Shown here in pieces: positions 1-11,964 of a stretch of 64,000 nt of DNA. Numbering within the stretch: position 1 is the first letter of the stretch; each line of letters begins with the position of its first letter. The stretch lies in assembly GCA_030533445.1 (NCBI GenBank), contig CM060064.1:47379787-47443786 (forward strand), in the 5' to 3' direction. The notes under the pieces are model-generated. The model ran no database searches. It worked only from the letters and a program-made list of their open reading frames with translations, and was not told the origin of the DNA. The stretch is from Cyprinodon diabolis. Lineage: Eukaryota; Chordata; Actinopteri; Cyprinodontiformes; Cyprinodontidae. The position numbers and the translations under genes are program-made.

Positions 1-226
1 TTAGAAGGTAAAAGACATATTTTGCCAATGGAAGAAGAAAATTTACATTTAAAGTAAGAAAACACAATTACATTGTCTTATTTCAAGTGCATTTTATCTA
101 AATACCTTATTCTAAGAGTAAAAATACTGATTCAATTGGCAAACCATCTGACTTACCTACTGAAATTAAGGGTAAATTCACTTAATTTGAGAAATTTTTA
201 CTTATTTCTAGATCGTTTCTCCAGTG
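1..226. mobile_element. CACTGCAAAAA-family MITE, left end missing
   Basis: Contains TTGCCAATGGAAGAAGA, CATTGTCTTATTTCAAGTGC and a final TTTCTAGATCGTTTCTCCAGTG, matching the consensus of the copies at 4304-4585 and 28169-28458. The element begins before the window. Confidence 0.75.
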
Positions 227-347
227 TTTTTATTCCTCTGTTTCTGTTTTCCCCTCCTTCGTGGCAGATAGCAACTATTAGGACTGAATCTGGATTGATT
301 TAGAGATTTAACGACGTTCCAGAGACGGGAGAAACTCAGATATTATT

Positions 348-1537
348 AATTCAATTCTATTCAGTTTATTTCTATAGCTCCAATTCACATCATGTCATCT
401 CAGGTCACTTTCCAGTTCACCAGATCATCCCAGTGTTGCCAACTCCTCAGTAAGTAAAGTAGCTATTGGCTGTGCTGTAAGTCGCTAGAAGTCGCTGAAT
501 GACCTCATCGTCTAATTTGCATAATATATAGATATATTTTTTTACTTTTTCTTTTCCCCTTGTGGTCTAAAAAGGAGCTTAAAAATCATAGTAAAACATC
601 AACATTTTGAACCATAACATTTTTTACATTACCTTAACAATCTAAATGGAACAAAAAAATACCACAAAGAATCAATGACAATGTGAGCAAATAATGGTAA
701 TTATTGTTAATTTTTTTCAAATTAAAAGGATTTCCCTCCACACACAGGCTGTGCCTGCCTGCTCACAGAAACAGTGGGTCCAGTTGGTCAAAGCTCTCTA
801 TGGCAGGTTCAGCATCTGAGGGAGCTGAGTTCAGCGTGATCAACCTGCGCCGTCAATCCCTGCTCATGCACGCCGTTCATTTACGGTCTGGAAGCTGAGG
901 GAAAACATGCTGTGGCTCTGACTGCAGCGCTCAGAGGGACTGCTGCAGAAGTGGGAGAACGGTGCCCAACAGCAGACACCAGGAGAGTCGCTAGATTTCT
1001 TGCTTTTTTGAAAAAGAGTCGCTGCAGGGGTCTGAAAAGTCGCTAAATATAGCGACAAAGTCGCTGAGTTGGCAACACTGGATCATCCAGTCAGATTGAT
1101 TCAAAGTTTTCTATCCAAGGTAAACCAGCTGATTGCATCGACTCATTGACTCTTCAGCAATCCCTCACACTAAGCATGCTTGAAGCGACAGTGGAGAGGA
1201 AAAACTCCCTTTGAACAGGAAGAAACCTCCAGCAGAACCAGGCTCAGTGTGAGCGGCCATCTGCTGAGGCCCACTGGGGTTCAAGGATACAGAAGCAGAC
1301 ATAGAAAAAGAAGCATAGATACAAAAGGCAACTGTCAACCAGCTCCACAGGCGGCCCCGTCCAGGAAACACACAGCCAGGCAGACGAGCTCCGAGCCAGC
1401 TCCCATGTCAGAGGATGAAGAGAGCACATCCAGTTAGTCACAGTCAGAGAAACAGGACTACACTGGAAAACAGGCCAAGCTCCAACATCTAGAAACAAAG
1501 GTGTTGATGGCAGCAGCACAGCTGATATTTCTCTGAT
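348..1537 (-). mobile_element. 3' end of an L2-like LINE (same family as 62700-63196), split by a hAT MITE
   Basis: The reverse complement of 348-430 and 1089-1537 matches the 3' UTR of the L2 element at 62690-63190, including the CAATTCTATTCAG tail side and CCTGGTTCTGCTGGAGG. It is 5' truncated near 1537 and contains no coding domain. The MITE at 431-1080 duplicated GATCATCC within it. Confidence 0.85.
431..1080. mobile_element. hAT-type MITE with 8-base target duplication
   Basis: 650 bases bounded by inverted ends CAGTGTTGCCAACTC and GAGTTGGCAACACTG, with the exact duplication GATCATCC at 423-430 and 1081-1088. The right part carries several TCGCTA-like motifs. It has no transposase. Parts of the same family recur at about 3600-3795 and 63615-63811. 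Confidence 0.9.
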
Positions 1538-3195
1538 TATAATGAGAAAAAAAATGTGTGAAATGCCTGTAAGTGAGGAAGAACAAGACTAGAAAACAAA
1601 AGTACAGAATAAAAGAATCATGTACAAGTGCACTTTTTGTATCTAAATATGTAAAATAATAAAAGAGGAGAGCAGCTTCTGAGAGCTTTTCAGGAGAAAA
1701 TGCAGAAAGATTTAAACCCAGGACCTTCTTACTGCAACACAGCAGCACTAAGAACCACTTCACCATTTAAACCAAACCAGGGATGGAAAAGCAGAACAAA
1801 CACCGACTGAAATGATCTTAGAAATCCCACAAAATCCCAAACAGCATCAGTCCTGACAGGAGCAGCACTGGATGCAGGTAAGTGATGAGCAACAGGTGGA
1901 AACAGAGCGACCTGCAGACAGGAGAGAGGAATCTGAGGATATCCAGAGACAAAGACTGGGAACTGGAAACCAACCATAGAGCAGGAGGCGAGGAAAAACA
2001 CAAAACCTGAACAATTCAGGAGGAAAACTGAAAAACTTCCTGACATCAGGACACAGAATGTGCACTTCAGTTTATTTAAAATATATATATATTGTTTCTA
2101 TTCAATCAGTTTTCATATCAGGATATTTCAGCTATTCAGATTTATTTTGTCATTTAAATTCTGGAGGTTTTGAAGGAAAAACTCTGCAGACCTAAAGTGA
2201 GACACGGTTAACTGTAAATGTTCCAGCCAGAATCAGAGCGAACACGTTTCCTGTGGAAAGCACCGCAGTAGAGCCAAGATATGGAGTCACTCACAGTTCT
2301 GCTGCTGCATCAGTACCATCTGCATCCAAACCCTGGAGTCCCTCAGTCACAGAGCTGCACGGCTGCTTCTGCTGGAGATGTTCAGGAGGTGGAGGCAGAT
2401 GAAGAGACTGCTGTCCGGCCGTCCAGCTCCTCCTCCTCCTCCTCCTCCTCCTCCTCCATTTCCCAGGAACCCTGGCTTTAGGCCAGGCATGCCCTCCAAC
2501 CCAGGCTACCATGAAAGCTTTCCCAGTCAAATTACTTGTGTATTTTTATTGGACCTTGGCACAGAGCTGAACAGGCAGAGCAGAAACCAGTTTGTTCCAA
2601 ATGTTGCTCTTTAACAGCTGATAATTGCACTAATTGCTTACTACCAATCACAGTTTAATGATCCGTTGCAGGAGAGTCTATGAGTCGGCTCTGTTGGTAC
2701 GGGCTTACCTTCACAAGCACATGAATCAACACTGAAATCCCTGAAACATGAAAACATTGTGAAGCTGTCAAATGCCTTCTGTTGTCAGAGTCTCTTAGCT
2801 GCAGCAGCTGGATCCAGATGTTTCTGCAGCTTGGATCCAGAACAAAAGGTTTTTGGCAGCAGAGAAATACTAGACGCTGGAAAGTGATTATTGTGTGTTT
2901 TTTTTGGATGGGGGCAATGAGCAGACTGTGTGCTGGGATAACTAGGAGCAGAGATTTGGAAGAATGAGGACATTTCCAAGGAAATTCTGCAGAAAACCCA
3001 TCAAGCGATTCCAGAGTATTTACAGGCGGTTCACATGAGACAAAATGAAGAATTGAGCATTTTCTTTGAGGTTTACGATGTTTCCAGTTTAGCTCAGCGC
3101 ATTGTAAGAAGCTCTGATGTCGTTACCCTGTGAACAAGACATATAAGAAGCAGTTCAGGTAAACTGTGGATGGGAAGAGATAACCCTGGTAGTAG
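1538..3195. other. Intergenic DNA without a recognisable gene
   Basis: Downstream of the collagen gene. It holds a short TA tract (about 2079-2092) and a TCC triplet run (about 2427-2459). The open frames over the triplet run code only for poly-Ser, poly-Pro or poly-Arg and are artefacts. I see no exon, RNA gene or conserved motif. Confidence 0.6.
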
Positions 3196-4061
3196 CAGGG
3201 GCCGATTTAGGAAATGTGGGGCCCTAGGCAAAGACAGGCAGGGGCTGAACTGAGAAGCCATCAAACAGAGCCATTCTACAGATAGAGAGATGTTAATAGA
3301 ATAGACATCCATTATCTGTTCTAGGTTGTGTCCCTCTCTTCTTGTCCCTTTTCTTCTTGTTTTCCTCTCTATGTTTTGTACTCAGCTGACTTTTCATGCT
3401 GTCTCTAAAGGAATGAAAGATTTTTTCCAAGCACTAAGCTCACTTAGCTGATTGCTCCTTCCTGTGTTTCCAAAAAGGCCAAAGTAAATAACCCAGTCCT
3501 TCTTTTCACTGTAGACAAGCCATGATCTGCTTCTCTGTTCTCCATTTTTCATTTGGATGAAATAATAGCTGCATGAATCATGACAGCAGACAAGATAGAG
3601 GAGAGCAGGAGGCGGGGTTACCAATCTACTTGCTCTGGAGAGCAGAGTTCGCTGCTTTTAGATGTTGTCTCCAAAGTCTCCAGTAGCAGAAAAAAGTCTC
3701 TAGATTTGGCGCTAGGAGCTTTTTAGAAATCAAAGTGCTAGAGGGGTCTGAAAAGTGGCTAAATATAGCGACTAAAGCGCTAAGTTGGCAACACTGCTCT
3801 TTGCATGGTTTGTTTTCAAATGGTTTGCTGCTGTCTGTTTGGACCTTTCTGAACATGTGCAGCAAATGGACTGATCCAATATGGTGGACACTGAAGGGGG
3901 GGGCTGAGACACACTTAATATTATCAGCGTTCTGATGGCATTTTAGAAAAAGGATTTTTATCAATCATATAATTAATGAGCAGAAATAAGGAATAGTTGT
4001 ATTAACCGTACATGGAAACAGAGTTCCTGCCTAGTTTTGTCTGATGGTAAATCCGCCACTG
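3196..4061. mobile_element. DNA-transposon-like repeat with GGCGGATTTA-type ends, carrying hAT MITE sequence
   Basis: The left end reads CAGGGGCCGATTTAGG and the reverse complement of the right end CAGTGGCGGATTTACC, so they form imperfect inverted ends. The interior from about 3600 to 3795 is the right part of the TCGCTA/GTTGGCAACACTG MITE family. Positions 3196-3985 recur almost base for base at 63206-64000. No clear target duplication was found. Confidence 0.6.
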
Positions 4062-4303
4062 TGAAAGGCATTCCCAGACTGGCCATAGGGAGACCCGGGA
4101 ATATTCTGGAAGCGCCAGGGATTGGTTTCTTGGCCTCCTTTTCCCTCTCCCTTTTTTTTTGTTTTTTTTTTGCGACAGGCCATTTAGGCCAGTAGCATGT
4201 GAGGTGGGAAAAACTGATAAATACTTTCACCCTGAAACTGGTGCCAGCTGCTGCAGTGGTGTGTGGAGGTAGCAAGCGGTGGAAGTGAGGTTAAGGAGCA
4301 ATG

Positions 4304-4585
4304 CACTGCAAAAAATGGAAATCTAAATTAGTCATTTTTTCTTAAACTAAGTGCATTTGTTCTTGAATTGAGGAGGTAAGTGAGATACTTTGCCAATGGA
4401 TCAAGACAATTTACATTTAAAATAAGAAAAAGCAACCGCATTGTCTTATTTTGAGTGGATATTATCTAATAATCTTATTTTAAGAGTAAAAATACTCATT
4501 CCATTGGCAAATCAACCCATTTACCTACTAAAATGAAGAGTAAACATGCTTGATTTTTACTTATTTCTAGACCATTTTTGCAGTG
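4304..4585. mobile_element. CACTGCAAAAA-family MITE
   Basis: 282 bases from CACTGCAAAAAATGG to CATTTTTGCAGTG, with inverted ends. The interior has the family landmarks TTGCCAATGGA, CATTGTCTTATT and TAAAAATACTCATTCCATTGG. It is non-coding. Confidence 0.8.
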
Positions 4586-4959
4586 TGAACTCGGTCTACA
4601 AACATAGTAAAAGGAAGAGGAAGGCGCCACAGGGAGAGAAAAATAAAAGCAAGGCAGTGGAGGGCGCAGCCAAATCCAGAAAAAGATGCAAATAAGTTTA
4701 GAAAAAGAACAACATCTCCACCAAATGTTGTGTGTCTGTGTTTAAAGTTAAACACAGCATGATGTCCAGAGACCCCAATGCTCTCTGGTCAATAAATGGA
4801 AGCATGTTTGCTAATTAAAGGTGGTGGTGTTGATGACATCACTCCTGCTGGTGCTTCAGGAGAAGTAGAGCATTTTGGAGAATGTCCAGAACCATTTCTA
4901 CAGTAGAGCACCATCATGCACCAGGTGACATGAACACCCCCAAACACTAACAGACAGGA

Positions 4960-5648
4960 ATGGCCAAGAAAGCCCAACAGAGACTCTACTTCCTGCGGAA
5001 ACTGAGGAGAGCAAGAGCCCCGTCCCCCATCTTGCACTCCTTCTACAAGGGCGCCATCGAGAGCATCCTGACCAGCAGCATCACCGTGTGGTACGGAGCC
5101 TGCACTGCAGCCTGCAGCAAGACACTGCAGCGCACCGTGAAAGCAGCTGGGAAGATCCTCGGTGTCCCCCTCCCCTCTCTATTGGACATTTATCACTCCC
5201 GCCTCACCGGCAGAGCCACCAGGATCGCAGGTGACCCCACCCACCCCGCCCACAATGTCCGGGAGGAGGCTGCAGAGTCTCCGGGCCAGAACCAGTAGGC
5301 TCAGAGACAGCTTCTTCCACCAGGTAGTGAGGATGCTCAATTCCCTCCCTGCCCTGCCCCCCTTCGCCCCCCCTGACCCCCCAATACCCCCGTCCTCCAC
5401 TACTTCCCCCACGTCAGGACTGCTACTCTATGCACTATTTGCACCATTCGCACTACTGTTTACATATTTAAATAATTTAATATTTATTTTTATATCTTAG
5501 GTTTTTATTTCTATTTTATGCTATGGTTCATTATATATATATATTTATATATTTTATTATGCACTGTGGGGTTGAGAGGACTGAAATTTCGTCTGTGTTG
5601 TATGTTTACCATGTAGCACATTTGACAATAAAGTTGAGTTGAGTTGAA
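4960..5648 (+). mobile_element. 3' fragment of a CR1/Rex-like LINE
   Basis: Codes for a C-terminal RT-thumb fragment: KKAQQRLYFLRKLRRA, ILHSFYKGAIESILTSSI, TVWYGACTAACSKTLQR, LLDIYHSRLTGRA and GDPTHPAHN. One frame change follows near 5255. The end is AATAAAGTTGAGTTGAGTTGAA, a short-repeat tail. The element is strongly 5' truncated. The exact clade is uncertain. Confidence 0.75.
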
Positions 5649-6097
5649 TGGCTCTAAGCTGGAAAACTGGCTTCCTGGGCTCTGCAGCATTATTCTATGG
5701 AATGATTGTGTTGTTGGATTTTCTGTCTGTTGCTAACCTGCAGCTGCGTATCCCAACTCAAACAGGAAAGTTTGTGTTTTTGCAACCTTGGATTTACTGC
5801 AGGTTGGTGTTCATTACTATTCCCCAGTATGACGATTGTCCTTGGAACGACTTATTATCTTAAATCCATATTTTCCATGAGTTAACAACTACTCGTTTAA
5901 TTTATTTACTAGTTCATTTTAACTTCTATATTTTATGTTCTATGTGTACAAAACATTCCAGATGTCATAATTGTTAAAATGACAACAACTACAGCTTTTA
6001 CTAAACTATTTCAAATGCATGTGAATAAAAACCCATACTTATTAGGAGTATCTATAACATAATATTTCCTTTCATACAATTTATAATCTTGTTATTC
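5649..6097. other. Unique-looking AT-rich spacer
   Basis: About 450 bases between a LINE tail and a solo LTR. I see no exon, RNA gene or repeat family shared with the rest of the window. Confidence 0.5.
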
Positions 6098-6587
6098 TGT
6101 AATGATCTTGGTTCTGTTGTTTTTCTCTAAGTTTGCAGTTTCATGTTTATCCATGTTTTCTTTTCTAGCTTTATTGATGTGTTCTGGATTTATTTTAGTT
6201 TCTTAGGTTTTTCATCGCTTGGTCTCTGTTGCCCCCTTGTGTTTTCTTTTCTCTTGGCTTCCTCGTCAGCCCAACTCACACCTGCTCCTTATCAGCTCGT
6301 TAGTCCTGCCCTTGTTCAGTCAGCCATAAATACACTCCCTGTTCAGTCCCTCAGTGCTGGTTCCTCTGGCTCCTCATGACGGTTTTCCCTGATGTCTCCA
6401 TGGTCCTGGTTTGTGTTTAATTCTTATGTTGGTTTTTTGGATTCCTGTTTTGATTCAGTTTTAAGCTGGATTATTGGATTCCTGTTTGGCTGCCTGTCAC
6501 CCTTAATTAAACCTTCAAGGATCTCACCCCTTTGTCTCAGCTTCTGCTTTTGGGTCCTCACAAAAACCTTAAAACTAAATCTTGACA
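6098..6587 (+). mobile_element. Solo LTR with 5-base target duplication TATTC
   Basis: Starts TGTAATGATCTTGG and ends AAATCTTGACA, flanked by TATTC at 6093-6097 and 6588-6592. It has the family landmarks TTGCCCCCTTGTGTT, CACACCTGCTCC and TTTTGGGTCC. There is no internal retrotransposon region, so the provirus-like element was lost by LTR-LTR recombination. Confidence 0.85.
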
Positions 6588-7793
6588 TATTCAGTATATA
6601 GATAAACCATTTAAATGTCAAATCATTCTGGCTTAAACATGTATATAAATGTAATCTTTATCAGACCATATTGTCCAAAAAGTTATAAAATTTCTATAAA
6701 AACGAAAAAACTCCTGTCTTAAAATCTGTTGTTTTTTTTTTTTTCGTTATCTTCTGCAGGCCAGTTAGTTCTACATCAGCCTGAACACCTAAATTCGGCC
6801 AATCATTTATCAACGGGGCTGAAACTAAACATATTGTTCTGGATGGTACCTATACATGGACAAAAAATACAAAAGTCCTAAATGCAAAGTATTTATTTTA
6901 TATATGCTCTCAGTGTCCTCTTTTAGCTAATGTTAGAGTCTCTACACTCTAATTCATTACAACGATTAATTCATTACTAAATTAGTTGACCGTTATTCTA
7001 ACTATGGATTAATCCAGATTAATCAGTTTAATTGCTTCAACGCTAGCAGTAAAATTTGAAACTAATTTATCCTATAATATTCGTGGATCTCTGCACACTG
7101 TAGAATGAGAGAAGAAAGATCTACAAAGCAAGATGTTACGAAGCTCCAGTCTGATGTTCATCCTGCTTAAGAGATTGCCTCCTTTCACCCCATTAGAAAG
7201 CTGCAACCAGTTAGTCTGTGGTCTAAATGAAAGGAGATGAAGTCAAAGATGGTTCTGCTCCCACAGAGGTAGATCTACAGCTCCATGTGGCCTTTTTAGT
7301 TTATGTGAGCAAGAAATTCACTGGAATTTCAGAAGAAATGTTAGACACTCCCTCTGAGGAAACGCTATGGCTGTAATTAGTTCAGTGTTGAACAGAACTG
7401 GCTCTGATGTGCAAACAAAGCAGAGTCGAATTCTACAGCCTGGAGCGGTTGAAGGTTCAGCTCTCTGTGGGTCTGTGTCACAGGCATGAAGATTAAAAAT
7501 GTAATAATTAACTGGAACAGGGAGTTATAGTTAATCAATAGGTCATTAAATCAAGAGCAATTGACAAATTAATGATTATTAGTCGGATGGTTATAACTTT
7601 AATTTGCTTATTCACCAGCATTCTTATTCTTTAGACTTCTGGACCGGCTGTTTAAAATCTAATTTCACCAACTTAGTAATTTAAACTATGACTATCAGCA
7701 GAGTTATTAATCACCAACTAAAGAAATCTGCTACTTCATTCATATGTTACTGAGAGAAGAGTGAATCCAGCCTGAGTGATGAATCCTTCACTG
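6588..7793. other. Intergenic DNA with a MITE remnant
   Basis: Around 6915-7060 it has GAGTCTCTACACTCTAATTC and ATTAATCCAGATTAATCAG. These match, inverted, the AATCGATTAATC-type MITE seen at 11147-11415 and 28026-28632. A run of T lies at 6731-6744. Nothing coding was recognised. Confidence 0.5.
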
Positions 7794-8527
7794 TGTCATG
7801 ATTTTATCAAGAGCTCGGACCCACATGCAGGTAAACCAGTCCAGAGAGACAAGGGGGAAAGTTTAACAGGTTTATTGAGAAGTTTTGTGGAGATTCCAGT
7901 GTTGCTCTGAACACTGAAAGGTGAGGGGAAGACACTGCGGTTAGTTCAGGTTCAGTGGGAAAATTGATTCTTGAACCTGAGGAATGTGTTCCGGTGTTTG
8001 TCTCACACGGTGGAGGGCGGACAGGGTTACCCAGAATGTGGTTGCTTGTAGATGAACGGTGAAGACTGAATGCCACTCAGTTTTCCTACGGTACTTGAAC
8101 GGACTGTTGTGCAGATGAATCCCTTGCTCAGTGTGAAACTCAAAACGATTCCTCGGGGCAAAGTGGACCCAAACGTCCGGTTTGTATCCTCAGCTCAGTT
8201 TGAAGCTCAGTAGATCCTTCCAGGAAGAGAAGGTCCGAAAATCCAGTTTGCAGGATGAGTTCCTACCGAGAGGCAAAAACAAAAAAATAACAACGTTAAG
8301 ACTCAGGTTGAGAAAAACTCAGTTTTACTCAGCAAAACTCAGCTTGGCTAGAGTACCCAAAACTGGCAAACACTCTGGCGTCGAGGTAGTGGCAGTCAGC
8401 AGCTTAAGAACACTCCGTTAACGAGGTAACTCCTTACAGGTGTGTGAGGAGGACAATCAGAACCAGGCGCCGCCTGGTGGAGGAAGGAAGACAAACATAG
8501 AAAAACACAGACCACACAGTCCTAACA
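7794..8527 (-). mobile_element. Solo LTR with 5-base target duplication CACTG
   Basis: 734 bases flanked by CACTG at 7789-7793 and 8528-8532. On the minus strand it begins TGTTAGGACTGTG and ends AATCATGACA. It shares AGGCGCC and CTGACTGCCACTACCTCGAC-like blocks with the LTR at 26573-27375, in opposite orientation. Same gypsy-like family. Confidence 0.88.
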
Positions 8528-9257
8528 CACTGTATAAAATAACCAAATAAGACCATGGGTTAAAATGGTTCCTTTATTGGCTAAAAATCCCAAATCACAG
8601 CATTATTGTACCTAGAATTATTGTATCTAGAATGGAATTAAATGTTGTTGTCATTACACTGTTACAAGTGCTTTTAACCCATCCCCTTGGGGAGCAGGGG
8701 TCTGCCATTGTGCGGTGCCCAGGGAGCAGTGTGGGGTTAAGGGTCTTTACGGACCCAGAGTGGCAGTCTGTGGGAGGGGGGGCTCGAACTCAGAATGTCT
8801 GGGACCCAAACGCAATGCCCTAACCACTAGGCCACCACTCGCCTCACAATCTATTAACTATGCAAACGCTAAAACACCACAGAAATAAGCACAACTAAAT
8901 AAAACTAAACAGGATTAAAAGTCCATTCAAGAGTCTCTGAAGAATGTTCAAGTTTTAAGGCTTAATGCATTTCAAGTGTCCTTTAAAATAGCAGAAGGAA
9001 TGTTAATTAACCCTAATGCAGAAATATTTTTGGATTTTTGGGGGTTTTACAGTGAAAAATGAACAATGACTTAGAAATTTATTAAACTGTAATAAAGCTT
9101 ATAGAGAAGCTGGTCCCTCTCAGCAGGTCCAGTCTGTCCGGGTCCAGCTGAAACAAAGAAGAAATTAGAGCTAAGATGAGGCCTCTACAATGTGGCTGGA
9201 ATGAGCCGTTCTATTCTACCTGGTTCACCCAAGCAGAGCACCTATTGAGCATCAGAT
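8528..9257. other. Spacer with a dispersed tRNA-like repeat
   Basis: Around 8675-8850 is a common fish dispersed repeat with GCTCGAACTCAGAATG and CTAACCACTAGGCCACCACT. It is tRNA-3'-end-like in flavour, but no full tRNA fold was found. The rest is AT-rich with no gene seen. Confidence 0.4.
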
Positions 9258-10417
9258 TGTTGGGAACTGGAGGCTTGTCACCTTTCTCCACCAGGGGGAG
9301 CCTGAGATCTTCCTCCTGAGGGCGTGAGCTGACTTCTGCACACCTGTTTCCCATCTGCTCGTCTGGAGGCCTTCGTAAGGAGGAGGAGGCTGACACTTCC
9401 CTGCCAGAGTGTTTGCCAGTAATGGTACCAGCAAACCTGAGCCAAATAACTCTGATCTGTTTTCCTGATTTTTTTGAGAACCTCTCTGACTCTGTGTTCT
9501 TCTGCCTCTCTGATCCTGACATACCCGGTTATCTGTCAACTCCTGGAGAAAACTCTCGCTGCCTGGAACCTGCCTGTCTGCCCTCCGCCTCCGTCTCCGC
9601 CCTCAGCCTGCCGATCAACCTCTGGACCCTCAAGGTTCCCCCCCTGCCGGTCAAAATACCCCCTGAGCAGGAATTAACCCAAACCTCCGTTAAGCAGCAA
9701 GTTTCCTGGATCCACTCTAACCAATCTGTCCTCCTCTAGTTGCTTCCCTCCCGTGACCAGCCTGACGAACCAAGACCCCGTTCACATTTCTCTGAAAACA
9801 TTGTCAATAAACCTTTTAACTAGGGATGCACGATATAATCGGCCCCCTATCGGTATCGGCCTTAAAACTGAATATCGGACATCGGCCACCCCACCGATAT
9901 TTAACCTGATATTTGATCAGCTTCTGAGTTTCTAAATTTAAAAAAATATATATACTACTTCTTCTTCCTCAAAAACGTCTTTTTTACAGACTTTAAAACT
10001 TCTAAGGACGAGGGAAAAAATATTGATCCATTAAAATATCCCAATATCTTCATATGCTGATATATTGCCATTTAAAAACACCATATCAATCTCTTTTACT
10101 AATGAAATATTGCTATATGTCATCGTTATGCTACGAAATCCCCCGAAAATTCACGAAATGTTGCCATATTTTTATATGTTGATATATTGACGCGGTATCG
10201 ATCTAATTTACTAACAAAATCTCACAAGAATTTGCAAAATATCACGAGAGTTTGTACAGCTTTAACATCGGTATCGATATCGGTTATCGGCTACATGAGT
10301 TTGAAAATATCGGCATATCGGCCAAAATCCCAATATCGTGCATCCCTATTTTTAACCTTTTTCCCTGTCTCTGGAGTGTTTCTGCATGTGGGTTAGAAAA
10401 TTAAACCCCAACATGAC
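9258..10417 (+). mobile_element. Solo LTR with nested hAT MITE, target duplication CAGAT
   Basis: Starts TGTTGGGAACTGG and ends CCCCAACATGACA, flanked by CAGAT at 9253-9257 and 10418-10422. The MITE at 9821-10348 was inserted next to its AATAAACC poly(A)-like signal. Without the MITE and one duplication copy the LTR is about 624 bases. Confidence 0.85.
9821..10348. mobile_element. hAT-type MITE with perfect 16-base inverted ends
   Basis: TAGGGATGCACGATAT at the left and ATATCGTGCATCCCTA at the right are exact inverted repeats. The flanking 8 bases CTTTTAAC (9813-9820) and TTTTTAAC (10349-10356) match at 7 of 8, fitting a hAT duplication. The interior is rich in TATCGG motifs and is non-coding. 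Confidence 0.9.
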
Positions 10418-10667
10418 ACAGATGGAAAGAAGGAAAGATGGATGTTACTGTTTTGGCTCAGCGGAATGGAAGACTTTTCGCCTTGGTTACGCTTCTTCCC
10501 GAATCGGAGATACCGTCCTCGGTCCAGTCCGTTTGTCCAACAGCAGCTCTTGATTGATTTAATTAAATCAGTGTTCACTGATTGGGTGACGTCTGATGAC
10601 GCCTGGTTTATTTAGGGGTATTTAAGTTGTAAAGAAAAAATACAAACACATGCCACACTTTTCAGTC

Positions 10668-10673
10668 TTTATT
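10668..10673 (-). terminator. Candidate poly(A) signal of the collagen VI gene
   Basis: AATAAA on the minus strand, followed 3-30 bases later by a GT-rich stretch (AAGTGTGGCATGTGTTTGT), the expected downstream element. This would give a 3' UTR of about 1.1 kb after the stop at 11792, with a nested MITE (11023-11564) inside it. Other AATAAA-like strings lie within that MITE, so this choice is an inference. Confidence 0.5.
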
Positions 10674-11022
10674 GGTGAAAAAAGCAAACGTTCTTGTTTT
10701 AGTTTACAGCTGTGCCCTCCCTGATGTTGGTCGTTTGGATAAAATCTGTTAAAGTTTTTAGTTCATATAGGAGCGAATGTGGGAAAGATCAGGACTGAAT
10801 CCTTCCAGGAGGCTTTGAGCTTCAGATAAAGAAAACAAACGGATTTAAACCAACAGTGAAACATAGTAACACTGACCAGTACCAAGCATTCATATGGATC
10901 AAATCACTGCGTCTTTTAAAACCAAGTAATGATCAACATAAACAACAAACTGTTTTACTATCTCAGCTCCTAAACATTAAGGCTCCTTTTGTCTCGTTTC
11001 AAGACAACAATGAAAAACATCA

Positions 11023-11564
11023 CACTGCAAAAACGACCTAGAAATAACTAAAACATTCTTAAATTAAGTGTATTTACCTTTAATTCATGTCAGTAAATAA
11101 GATCAGTTAGTAATGGAATGAATATTTTTACTCTTTAAATTATAATTGATTATTGAAATAATTGTCCACCAATTTATTAATTTATTAATCGTTGAATGGA
11201 GTGTAGAGACTCTAAAACATACAGACCAAAATTATAAACAAAAAATCCGTTTTGCATTTAGGAAAAAAAAGATTATGCTCTATCCAGAACTCCTCAAGCG
11301 GAAAAGTTTTAGTTTTCCTGAAGGAATCTTTGGCTATCCGATCATTAATCGATGAATCGAAAAAATAATCAACACATTAATTAGTTTGTAAAATAATCGT
11401 TAGTTGCAGCCCGATACCTAAAATAAGATAATTGGATAAAATGTACTTGAAAACAGACAATGTAGTAGCTATTTTTATCTTAAATGTAAATTATCTTCTT
11501 CCATTGGCAAAGTGCACTTATTTTAAGAGTAAATGACGTATCTAGATTCAATTTTTTTGCAGTG
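11023..11564. mobile_element. CACTGCAAAAA MITE split by an AATCGATTAATC-type MITE, in the collagen 3' UTR region
   Basis: Outer ends are CACTGCAAAAACGACC and TTTTTTTGCAGTG. The insert at about 11147-11415 runs from GATTATTGAAATAATTG to AATCGTTAGTTGCAG. The outer halves (TAAATTAAGTGTATTTACC, CCATTGGCAAAGTG) are clearly of the family, in reverse orientation. Confidence 0.75.
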
Positions 11565-11791
11565 TGGTTGTGACTCATTTCCTGGTTGGTTTAAAAAATG
11601 TGTGGTCCTTGGACAGAGAGGTAAGATTGTAGTTAACATAAAGCCCCCCCAAAAAACGAACTTCCTCTGTTTGCAGCTGCAGTAAAAGCATTAAAAAAAA
11701 AACTCCTCCTGAGACTCTGTGGTTCTGGTCCTCAGTGAAGAACATTTGGTTTCTCCAACAGCATCTAGAAGTTTCCAGCTAATGTTCCTCC

Positions 11792-11964
11792 TTAAGTCTT
11801 CCTCAGACACGTGTCCTCACACTCCTCCCTGGTCTTGAAGCGGTTCTGGTTGCCTCCACAGCCGCTGTAGAGGAAGCGGGTGCATTGGGCGTTCTTGCTG
11901 TTGTAGAACCACATGAAGGAGAAGTTCTTGCAGCTGCCGCTTTTTTTATGCTGGAAACAAACAT
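11792..11964 (-). CDS. Terminal Kunitz (BPTI) domain exon and stop codon of the collagen VI chain
   Basis: After a split Asp codon the exon reads [14 protein letters not shown] through CLRKT and stop TAA. The six cysteines have exact Kunitz spacing (8, 15, 7, 12 and 3 residues between them). The [13 protein letters not shown] core is canonical. The residue after the second Cys (P1) is Lys, which in active Kunitz inhibitors favours trypsin-like proteases; activity here is only inference. In collagen VI alpha-3 the Kunitz domain is released as a fragment; whether that happens here is unknown. Confidence 0.95.

Noticed and set aside
2281..2614. ORFs with poly-Ser or poly-Pro
   Set aside because: Produced by a TCC triplet run; no domain or splice support.
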